Shown: positions 6,314 to 11,304 of the stretch, piece after piece
How the letters are laid out: each line of letters starts with the position of its first letter
Numbering within the stretch: the stretch's first letter is position 1
NCBI GenBank assembly: GCA_002382735.1
Contig: DFZN01000043.1
Location: 132,490-143,793, forward strand
DNA: 11,304 nucleotides
Reading direction: 5' to 3'
DNA from: a bacterium UBP11_UBA4055
Lineage (GTDB): Bacteria > UBA4055
Translations under genes and position numbers: made by a program
The notes under the pieces: model-generated
Told to the model about the DNA's origin: nothing
Databases searched by the model: none
The model's input: the letters and a program-made list of their open reading frames with translations, nothing else

Positions 6314-7909
6314 TTATTTCCTCTTCAAATGAAATATTATTTCCGAGTAGGCACTTTTATCTTTTTCTGTTCTATTTAACACAGGTCGTTTGAATTGATT
6401 TACTATTTTCATTCCTGCATTATCCGCAATTGTTGGGTATAAATTGTACTTGTCGTTAGCGACGAGGAATACATCGTAATCTTTTATAAAGTATTTTTTC
6501 ACATTATTCAAGACGGCGCTTATTCCTTTTACATAGCTTTCTTTTGCTTCCTTTCCTTGACCCTTGAAAAGAGGTCCAATTTCAAGGTTATCTTTTCTTT
6601 CTAGTCCAAAAAGATCATATGCGTAAGCGTGTTGCTCGTGGTAGTCTATCAAACCTACATATGGTGGTGAAGAAAATATACCTTTAATTTTTTTCTTTGA
6701 AACAAGTCTAGAAAACTCAGGGTCAATCCCTTTCAATTCTTTTATTATATCAATTGATCTGCTATCACCTGTAAGGCAATACTGATATTTTGCTCTCTTG
6801 AGTTTAGAATATTGATTCAAACGTGATACCGTATCCTTTGAATACCTTTCCCACCAACTAAGAATCGAGAATAATGGTTTACATATTTTTCCGTGCTTAC
6901 CACAATAATAAGTGGATGTTATTGGATCAATTAAGGTAGCTAAATCAGAATGTGTTGTGGCTCTGCAACTTCTAATTGTCCTGCTTAGAATAATACTCAC
7001 AATGTCTTTTGTGTCTTTATTATCAATCTTTTTAATTACACTAAACACAATCTCAATTTCATCTCTGATATGCTGAGAATACCATTTGTCAAGGAAAGAA
7101 TCTATCTTATCTTGGCGTAACTTAATTCCGTATTTTTGGATGAGTTTATCAAAAATTCGTAAAAATTCTTTTTCTTTTTCAGCACCATATTGCTTTTCGT
7201 CAATCAGCTTTCTTTTTACATTATAACGGAATTCAGGTGAAGGGAAATATTCAAGGTTAAATTTATACAACTCCTCGAGTAATTTTTTTTCAAATTCAAT
7301 TGTATGATTATTAGTAAGGAATTTCTTTAGTACTTTTGTAATTTTTGAAATCTCATTTTCTATGTCAGAAATATTATAATCCCTCACTTTGCAATTAGCA
7401 ATCATAGAATTGAAAGCTGAGATATCTATGCCTATAGAGTTTATACCAAGCTCGCAAGATTGCACCATTGTCGTACCGCTACCTGAAAATGGGTCAAGAA
7501 TAATGTCGCCTTCTTTAAAATATGCCTTAGTTTTAAACTTATCAATATGATCATCTAAAAAATACTCTACAAGCTGTGGAATAAATTTGCCTTTATATGG
7601 GTGCAACCTATGCACATGTTTTGTAGTTTCGGATTCTTTATATTGTTCAAATGATAAATCCCAGTTTAAATCATCACCCAATTCTTCTTTCCATGATTTT
7701 TTTCTGGATTTATTATATCCTGCATAGTATTCAGCTAGTTCTTCTCTTACGACTAAAGTTGATCCATTCTCACCAACTTTTTTAATCCTGCCATATTGAA
7801 CTAAATAGGAAATATTTGAATTTGTAACTTTTTTACCTAAGTACTCTGAAGCCCAATCACTAGCTTCTTTTATGGTTAATAATTCTGACACTTTTTTTAC
7901 CCGCTTCAT
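6314..7909 (-). CDS. HTH-fused DNA methyltransferase (SPPY type, likely m4C) of the type II system
   Basis: A 531-residue SAM-dependent DNA methyltransferase. Residues 8-62 form an excisionase/MerR-like helix-turn-helix. The block KHVHRLHPYKGKFIPQLVEY (97-116) precedes motif I, DPFSGSGTT (139-147), and IGID (159-162). A long insert that probably carries target recognition (about 180-400) leads to the catalytic motif SSPPY (413-417). The SPPY form favours cytosine-N4 methylation over adenine-N6. It would protect the host sites cut by the TdeIII-type enzyme encoded downstream. It is first in the operon. No SD is visible before the ATG, unlike the neighbours, so the exact start rests on frame and domain fit. 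The HTH may help target binding, operon autoregulation, or both, since no controller gene is present. Confidence 0.85.
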   Translation of the reverse strand: MKRVKKVSELLTIKEASDWASEYLGKKVTNSNISYLVQYGRIKKVGENGSTLVVREELAEYYAGYNKSRKKSWKEELGDDLNWDLSFEQYKESETTKHVHRLHPYKGKFIPQLVEYFLDDHIDKFKTKAYFKEGDIILDPFSGSGTTMVQSCELGINSIGIDISAFNSMIANCKVRDYNISDIENEISKITKVLKKFLTNNHTIEFEKKLLEELYKFNLEYFPSPEFRYNVKRKLIDEKQYGAEKEKEFLRIFDKLIQKYGIKLRQDKIDSFLDKWYSQHIRDEIEIVFSVIKKIDNKDTKDIVSIILSRTIRSCRATTHSDLATLIDPITSTYYCGKHGKICKPLFSILSWWERYSKDTVSRLNQYSKLKRAKYQYCLTGDSRSIDIIKELKGIDPEFSRLVSKKKIKGIFSSPPYVGLIDYHEQHAYAYDLFGLERKDNLEIGPLFKGQGKEAKESYVKGISAVLNNVKKYFIKDYDVFLVANDKYNLYPTIADNAGMKIVNQFKRPVLNRTEKDKSAYSEIIFHLKRK

Positions 7910-7947
7910 TTTAATTTATTTTTTCTTTCTACATAGCAATTATTCCT

Positions 7948-7983
7948 AATTTACTCTATCCATACTTTTTTTTCAAGTAAATT
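7948..7983 (-). promoter_or_regulatory. Promoter of the restriction-modification operon with an inverted repeat
   Basis: On the minus strand TTGAAA (7971-7976) and TAAATT (7948-7953) are separated by 17 bases. A perfect 8-base inverted repeat, AATTTACT (7976-7983) and AGTAAATT (7948-7955), separated by 20 bases, covers the -10 and abuts the -35. A protein bound at both arms would block the polymerase, and the HTH of the methyltransferase is a candidate ligand. Confidence 0.5.
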
Positions 7984-7997
7984 CCATGTTTTCTTTT

Positions 7998-8026
7998 TTG
8001 TGAAAATTACGATTTATTCGTATATT
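7998..8026 (+). promoter_or_regulatory. Promoter of the radical SAM gene
   Basis: TTGTGA (7998-8003) and TATATT (8021-8026) with a 17-base spacer fit a housekeeping promoter. The start would be near 8033, giving a 25-base leader with AAGGA (8046-8050) seven bases before the ATG at 8058. It is divergent from the restriction-modification promoter. Confidence 0.55.
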
Positions 8027-8057
8027 GGCTGCTTGTATTTATTATAAGGAACTAACT

Positions 8058-8884
8058 ATGCCGAAAAATGTTTATCTGCAGATCAATTCATCGGGCTGTT
8101 TGACGAGCTGTCAGCACTGCTGGGCTCAGAGTAAGCCGTTTGAGCACATGCCGCTTTCGGATGTTGAAGAAATTTTGTTAAAGATGAAAGAGTATCTTGC
8201 CGGTAAGCCGGATTGGAAAGGATCCGTTCGGCAGGCATAGATATTCAATTTAATGTTTTTATCACCAAAGACAACATCGACGAGATCCCCAAGCTTATCA
8301 ATGAGGTTATTGTTCCCGATAATGCTCATGAATGGATAGTGATCTGTTTCGCGCTTTATATTGCGACTTCGAGAGGCAGAAAATACGAGCAGATCCGTGC
8401 TGATTATGCGGATGTGGAAAAAATAAGCTCTACTTTGGCCATATACTGCAGTGACGATGAGACTGCTCCCGATGAAAAGAAATTCCTCTCAGAGATAAAA
8501 GCTAATACCGAAGCTGAACTGGTCAAACTGGCATTAAGTTTATCGGATGAAGAGCGGAAGAAATATAAACCCGGCTTTATGAACGGCATCTGGCTTGTGG
8601 CGGATCAGAATTTTGATCTATATACCGGAAAAGGGAATTATCTGTCAGCGCGTCACGGCAACATGAAGAAGGATAATTTTTCAGTTATCATGGAAAAAGC
8701 TTTGTCGGACGACCCTTTCAGCACGCTTCAAAGCTGTTTCAGTAGAGATATTTCAGATATTGATATTACCGTACTGGCGGAAAAATACGGTGATCCTGAA
8801 GGTCAGAAGGTCTATCTTGACGGATTGAATGAGATCAAAAACCGCTGGATCGATCAGGCTTTTGCGGACTGGAGAAGGTATTGA
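8058..8884 (+). pseudogene. Radical SAM protein gene with an internal deletion
   Basis: The start (ATG 8058, AAGGA SD) encodes MPKNVYLQINSSGCLTSCQH followed by CWAQ, a radical SAM C-x3-C-x2-C cluster for a 4Fe-4S centre. The frame reads through to KPDWK near 8219 and stops at 8238. From about 8213 another frame takes over with ERIRSAGIDIQFNVFITKDN, typical of the middle of a radical SAM barrel, and runs to the stop at 8884. In family members about 70-90 residues, including the SAM-binding strands, lie between these segments. They are missing here, and the join is out of frame, so the gene is almost certainly non-functional. The upstream promoter is still intact, suggesting recent loss. The substrate is unknown. 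It ends seven bases from the convergent nucleotidyltransferase gene. Confidence 0.8.
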
Positions 8885-8891
8885 TCTGGTC

Positions 8892-9392
8892 TTATTTTTT
8901 CTTCTCAGGCTTGTTGATCTTTTTTGATTTTTCCTTTAATCTGGTCAAAAAATCTGCATCAGCCAGGTCCTGAGGTCTAGCTGAAGTTTTTTTAGCAATT
9001 ATCAGATCATCCATCGAAATAAAATTAAGTTTCGTACTTTCAATTTCCGTTACGACTTTGTTTTCATAAGCAGAACCGAAGTCTAAACCTTCAACTGACA
9101 CAAGAATATCTATCCTGTTTGGTTCATAGCCGAGCTGAATAATATTCTCTTCCTTCGAAAAATCATTTTCTGAAAGACCAAGGCTTCCGAATCCGAACTG
9201 ATCTAAAGCTTTTAATAGATTTTTGATGTTGTCTTTATCTATCATTATCCAGATATCTATATCTTTTGTGTATCTAGGATAGCCGTGAAAATTGACGGCA
9301 AATCCACCTATAATAAGATATTTAACATCGTTCTTTTCTAATAACTCTGCAAACTCTCTGAAATCTTTGCTGATCAGGATAGTAGATCGCAT
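8892..9392 (-). CDS. MNT-type nucleotidyltransferase, possible toxin
   Basis: A 166-residue protein with a minimal nucleotidyltransferase fold: GG at 29-30 (YLIIGGFAVNFHGYPRYTKD), D44-x-D46 (KDIDIWI) and D95 (RIDILVS) as the likely metal-binding triad. Later SMDDLIIAKKTSARPQDLAD (126-145) matches the helical tail of this family, related to AbiEii/MenT-like and DUF6036 proteins. It would transfer a nucleotide to an RNA or protein; the target cannot be read. The C-terminus is lysine-rich (KSKKINKPEKKK). ATG 9392 is the only usable start ahead of the fold, with GAGG ten bases upstream. The gene starts 71 bases inside the small gene 9322-9510, so the two are translated as a pair. Confidence 0.75.
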   Translation of the reverse strand: MRSTILISKDFREFAELLEKNDVKYLIIGGFAVNFHGYPRYTKDIDIWIMIDKDNIKNLLKALDQFGFGSLGLSENDFSKEENIIQLGYEPNRIDILVSVEGLDFGSAYENKVVTEIESTKLNFISMDDLIIAKKTSARPQDLADADFLTRLKEKSKKINKPEKKK

Positions 9393-9510
9393 TTAGTTCT
9401 TCCCTCATTTTTTGAAGTTCGGCCAGCCTTTGCGAGTATGTAAGGGTCAGCCAGTAAAGAATATTACTGTCGTCGTGCCCTTTTTTCACTATTTTTATCG
9501 CTTTTTCCAT
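9322..9510 (-). CDS. Small partner protein of the nucleotidyltransferase
   Basis: A 62-residue protein reading MEKAIKIVKKGHDDSNILYW, then TYSQRLAELQKMREE, and ending QRFQRVCRVIRKERC. I recognise the pattern (a short 'YW..L....RL..L..MR...' helix, then 'R.QRV.R.I+') as a small conserved protein commonly encoded directly before this class of nucleotidyltransferase. It may be an antitoxin or a complex partner; this role is inferred from position, not shown. The 71-base overlap with the enzyme gene is unusually long and favours coupled expression. A strong promoter has its -10 only six bases before the ATG, and no SD is present, so the gene may be read from a leaderless transcript. Confidence 0.65.
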   Translation of the reverse strand: MEKAIKIVKKGHDDSNILYWLTLTYSQRLAELQKMREELNAIYYPDQQRFQRVCRVIRKERC

Positions 9511-9516
9511 GTGTAT

Positions 9517-9545
9517 AATATACGAAATATTATTGATTATTTCAA
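9517..9545 (-). promoter_or_regulatory. Promoter giving a probably leaderless transcript
   Basis: On the minus strand TTGAAA (9540-9545) and TATATT (9517-9522) have a 17-base spacer. Only six bases separate the -10 from the ATG at 9510, so transcription would start at or within a base or two of the start codon. Confidence 0.55.
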
Positions 9546-9560
9546 TTGATATTATTCAGC

Positions 9561-9944
9561 CTAAAGTCTTACTAATTCTACCCCGGAGACTTCCGATAAA
9601 AGTCCGAAATGTTTATCGAGCGTGTAAAGCTGAGCACCGTTCTGCTTTGCGTTCTGGGCGATGATCAGGTCGGGAATTCCGATCCCGTTGATGCCTTTCT
9701 GCAGACATTTATGCTGAATTTCAATAATTTCGTTCCAGTCGGGTTTGAGTTCGATTTTTGATATTTCTTTTAGAAGTGATATTACTTTGAGCTGTTTTTT
9801 GAGCATCAGGTACGGTAAAAGTTCGGCCAGAATAATGTCATTAGTGACGATTATGTTCTCGTCTATGAGCTGATCCATGAGTTCGGAATTTTCACCCACG
9901 CGGAAGTAATCTATCCAGACCGAAGTGTCGGCAAGTACCGGCAT
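9561..9944 (-). CDS. vapC: VapC-type PIN-domain ribonuclease toxin
   Basis: A 127-residue PIN-domain protein. The four acidic active-site positions are present: D6 (LADTSVWIDYFR), E41 (ILAELL), D92 (GIPDLIIAQNA) and D110 (YTLDKHF). PIN toxins of this type cut tRNA or rRNA and need magnesium. It overlaps the antitoxin gene by one base (TAATG), the usual antitoxin-first vapBC order. Length and motifs are complete, so it is probably active. The RNA target is not predictable. Confidence 0.9.
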   Translation of the reverse strand: MPVLADTSVWIDYFRVGENSELMDQLIDENIIVTNDIILAELLPYLMLKKQLKVISLLKEISKIELKPDWNEIIEIQHKCLQKGINGIGIPDLIIAQNAKQNGAQLYTLDKHFGLLSEVSGVELVRL

Positions 9945-10135
9945 TATCTGTTCCTCAGCGTGCCAAGGTCTATGTCGAGATCTATTTTGCCTTTGAATTT
10001 CTTAAGTTCAGCTATTCTGCTTTTGCGGATAATGTTCTCAAGCGCGAGTATGATGACCTCGGTTTTTGTCTTTGTATGCGTTGCCTTTCTTGCTTCATCC
10101 AAAAGCTCCTCGGGCAGGTCGAGTGTTGTTCTCAT
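9944..10135 (-). CDS. vapB: VapB-type ribbon-helix-helix antitoxin
   Basis: A 63-residue protein beginning MRTTLDLPEELLDEARKATH, the start of the DUF2191-like VapB family: a short beta strand and two helices for dimeric DNA binding, followed by a C-terminal tail (ELKKFKGKIDLDIDLGTLRN) that would plug the VapC active site. AGGAGGT (10141-10147) lies six bases upstream of the ATG. It is the first gene of the pair, which allows more antitoxin than toxin to be made. It probably represses its own promoter at 10149-10185. Confidence 0.87.
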   Translation of the reverse strand: MRTTLDLPEELLDEARKATHTKTKTEVIILALENIIRKSRIAELKKFKGKIDLDIDLGTLRNR

Positions 10136-10148
10136 AATAAACCTCCTG

Positions 10149-10185
10149 TATGCACAAATATAATATTTTATGCATATAAAGTCAA
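10149..10185 (-). promoter_or_regulatory. vapBC promoter with operator-like dyad
   Basis: On the minus strand TTGACT (10180-10185) and TATATT (10157-10162) are 17 bases apart. An inverted repeat, TATGCA (10149-10154) and TGCATA (10171-10176), is centred on the -10 region and would suit a VapBC complex. Confidence 0.6.
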
Positions 10186-10248
10186 GAACAAATTCCCCGT
10201 TTTTACCCCAAAAAAGGGAATAGAATCCCCGAATTTACACTTTCCTGA

Positions 10249-10265
10249 TATCTCACAGTGAGATA
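10249..10265. promoter_or_regulatory. 17-base palindrome between the two divergent toxin-antitoxin modules
   Basis: TATCTCAC-A-GTGAGATA is a perfect palindrome with 8-base arms, and a further CTCAC half-site lies at about 10278-10282, just before the plus-strand promoter at 10293. It may be an operator for the downstream module, or a small hairpin separating the two transcripts. No T-run follows. The rest of 10186-10292 shows no gene. Confidence 0.35.
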
Positions 10266-10292
10266 AAATTGGTCATTCTCACAAATATATAC

Positions 10293-10321
10293 TTGCAATT
10301 ATACTTGTTTTATGTTATATT
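10293..10321 (+). promoter_or_regulatory. Promoter of the second PIN toxin-antitoxin module
   Basis: TTGCAA (10293-10298) and TATATT (10316-10321) have a 17-base spacer, and the -10 is extended (TGTTATATT). AGGAGG (10337-10342) follows, seven bases before the ATG at 10350. Confidence 0.65.
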
Positions 10322-10349
10322 ATGATAAATAAATAGAGGAGGTTTGCTT

Positions 10350-10847
10350 ATGCCTCAAATATCGCTTTACATAGACGAAGAAACGCTAAAAAAGATCGAA
10401 AAAGCCGCAAAAATAGAGCACCTTTCCATTTCAAAATGGGTGGGTAATAATATTAAGCGCTCGTTTGAAGGTGTATATCCGAAAAATTATTTCGATCTTT
10501 ACGGATCTGTAAAAGATGAAACTATGGTCGCTGAAGAGCGTGCTGTTTATAATGCGGGTATAAAAGAAAATGATCCGAATTATGTTCTTAACATCGGAGA
10601 CATTGATAAAAGACTTTTGGAGTCTTTAAAAAATGCCGCGAAAATAGATCAAACTTCTATAAGTGACGAAATAGTATATATTATGCAATCGTATTTTAAC
10701 AAACGGCAAACAGTGGAAAACAACACAACCGAGTGGCTAAAGCTTGCCGGTTCGTGGGAAGATGAAAGGTCGGTTGAAGAGATAATCGCGGATATTAAGA
10801 ATTCAAGAACTGAAAACAAAAGGTTTGATGATGGGTTATTTGATTGA
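10350..10847 (+). CDS. Antitoxin with two tandem ribbon-helix-helix units
   Basis: A 165-residue protein that looks like an antitoxin duplicated within one gene. Unit 1 has an RHH segment at 3-40 (SLYIDEETLKKIEKAAKIEH) and a tail FDLYGSVKDETMVAEE (48-63). Unit 2 has an RHH segment at 79-116 (sharing AAKI and SIS with unit 1) and a tail WLKLAGSWEDERSVEEIIAD (129-148). Single-unit antitoxins of this kind are about 75-85 residues. It would bind DNA and neutralise the PIN toxin encoded next, with which it overlaps by 17 bases. ATG 10350 is preferred to the upstream TTG at 10344, which is only one base from the AGGAGG and cannot be used. Whether both tails bind toxin is unknown. Confidence 0.75.
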   Translation: MPQISLYIDEETLKKIEKAAKIEHLSISKWVGNNIKRSFEGVYPKNYFDLYGSVKDETMVAEERAVYNAGIKENDPNYVLNIGDIDKRLLESLKNAAKIDQTSISDEIVYIMQSYFNKRQTVENNTTEWLKLAGSWEDERSVEEIIADIKNSRTENKRFDDGLFD

Positions 10848-11226
10848 TACGAACACTATCATTTACAGCATAAAGAACAACGCGAAAGTGAACAGCAGAT
10901 TTAAGGAATTCCTTCATGTCCCAAAAGCTATATCGATGATAACTTACGGCGAATTATATTATGGCGCAAAGAAGTCCGCAAGACCTGAAAAGAATATGGC
11001 TGTTGTGCGAAAAATGACCGAACTTTTTCCTATTATCGAGATTACCAGGCCGGTTATAGAAACTTTCGCCGATATAAAAGTTTATCTTTCAAAAAAGGGT
11101 CTGATGATCCCCGATTTCGACATTATTATCGGAGCGACCGCGCTGACTTTGAACTACACTCTAGTAACGAATGATTCACATTTTAAAAATATTCCCGGAT
11201 TGAGGATCGAGAACTGGGCGGTGTGA
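10831..11226 (+). CDS. VapC/FitB-type PIN-domain ribonuclease toxin
   Basis: A 131-residue PIN-domain protein starting MGYLIDTNTIIYSIKNN. Active-site acids are D6, E41 (ITYGELYYGAKKS), D97 (IPDFDIIIGATA) and D115 (LVTNDSHF), the pattern of plasmid-type VapC (MvpA/FitB-like) enzymes that cleave initiator tRNA or other RNAs. The ATG at 10831 is preferred because AGG lies seven bases upstream; ATG 10828 would add one residue. It overlaps the antitoxin gene, so translation is coupled. All motifs are intact. It differs clearly from the PIN protein at 9561-9944, so the two modules are independent arrivals and not a recent duplication. Confidence 0.88.
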   Translation: MGYLIDTNTIIYSIKNNAKVNSRFKEFLHVPKAISMITYGELYYGAKKSARPEKNMAVVRKMTELFPIIEITRPVIETFADIKVYLSKKGLMIPDFDIIIGATALTLNYTLVTNDSHFKNIPGLRIENWAV

Positions 11227-11234
11227 GCTCATTG

Positions 11235-11303
11235 AAATCTCGTTAATTGATTAAAACATTATTATTCATTACATTTATCTTACTAAAAAACTAAACGAGG
11301 TTT
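11235..11303. other. Non-coding tail with a widely spaced inverted repeat
   Basis: After the PIN gene an AT-rich tract holds AAATCTCGTT (11235-11244) and AACGAGGTTT (11294-11303), which pair over 10 bases allowing one G:U. The loop is 49 bases. The window ends here, so a terminator, or a GAGG ribosome site of a following gene, cannot be told apart. Confidence 0.2.
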
Positions 11304-11304
11304 T

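Larger units (their letters stand above)
3439..7909 (-). other. AT-rich restriction-modification/AIPR island
   Basis: The three genes form one block of markedly lower G+C than both flanks and share one strand with two-base gaps. Composition changes close to 3430 on the left and 7910-8040 on the right. No integrase, transposase or clear direct repeat marks the ends, so the transfer mechanism is not visible. The borders face a frameshifted gene and a deleted radical SAM gene. Confidence 0.65.

Noticed and set aside
10344..10349. TTG start for the tandem antitoxin
   Set aside because: It is one base from the AGGAGG, too close for initiation; ATG 10350 has ideal spacing.

Overview
The window is bacterial, but I cannot name the phylum. 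Genes have strong GGAGG-type Shine-Dalgarno sites, and most promoter-like sites share TTGnnn, a 17-base spacer and the -10 hexamer TATATT. Base composition is split. Both flanks are moderate in G+C (661-720 has 33 G/C in 60), while 3439-7909 is very AT-rich (5341-5400 has 15 in 60). This fits a host chromosome carrying an acquired defence island.

Left flank (1-3430): a MerR regulator with a GyrI-like drug-sensing domain (151-960) has its own 19-base-spacer promoter and faces a HigBA-type toxin-antitoxin pair (1013-1637, minus) across two hairpins. Next comes a KilA-type ORF6N protein with a C-terminal phospholipase-D-like segment (1791-2672, minus). A 66-base two-hairpin repeat (64/66 identical) lies upstream of the ORF6N gene and again upstream of higBA; it carries an extended -10 and a GGAGG, so it may be a portable 5' expression module. 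A small secreted-protein gene (2780-3279) is broken by a one-base frameshift.

Centre (3439-7909, minus): a tight three-gene operon reads methyltransferase (HTH + SPPY type), then an AIPR-family protein with a PD-(D/E)xK-like N-terminus, then a TdeIII-family type II restriction endonuclease. The genes are two bases apart, so modification, AIPR effector and restriction are expressed together. An inverted repeat sits across the operon promoter, and the methyltransferase carries an HTH, which suggests autoregulation. No separate controller gene is visible.

Right flank (8027-11304): a radical SAM gene has lost its middle (8058-8884). A small protein overlaps an MNT-type nucleotidyltransferase (8892-9510), which may be another toxin-antitoxin-like pair. 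Two divergent PIN-toxin modules follow: vapBC (minus, 9561-10135) and a second whose antitoxin appears to be an internally duplicated ribbon-helix-helix protein (plus, 10350-11226).

Overall the region looks like a defence and addiction-module hotspot: one restriction-modification/AIPR island bordered by two decayed genes, with up to four toxin-antitoxin-type modules around it. No tRNA, rRNA, CRISPR array, integrase or transposase was seen.
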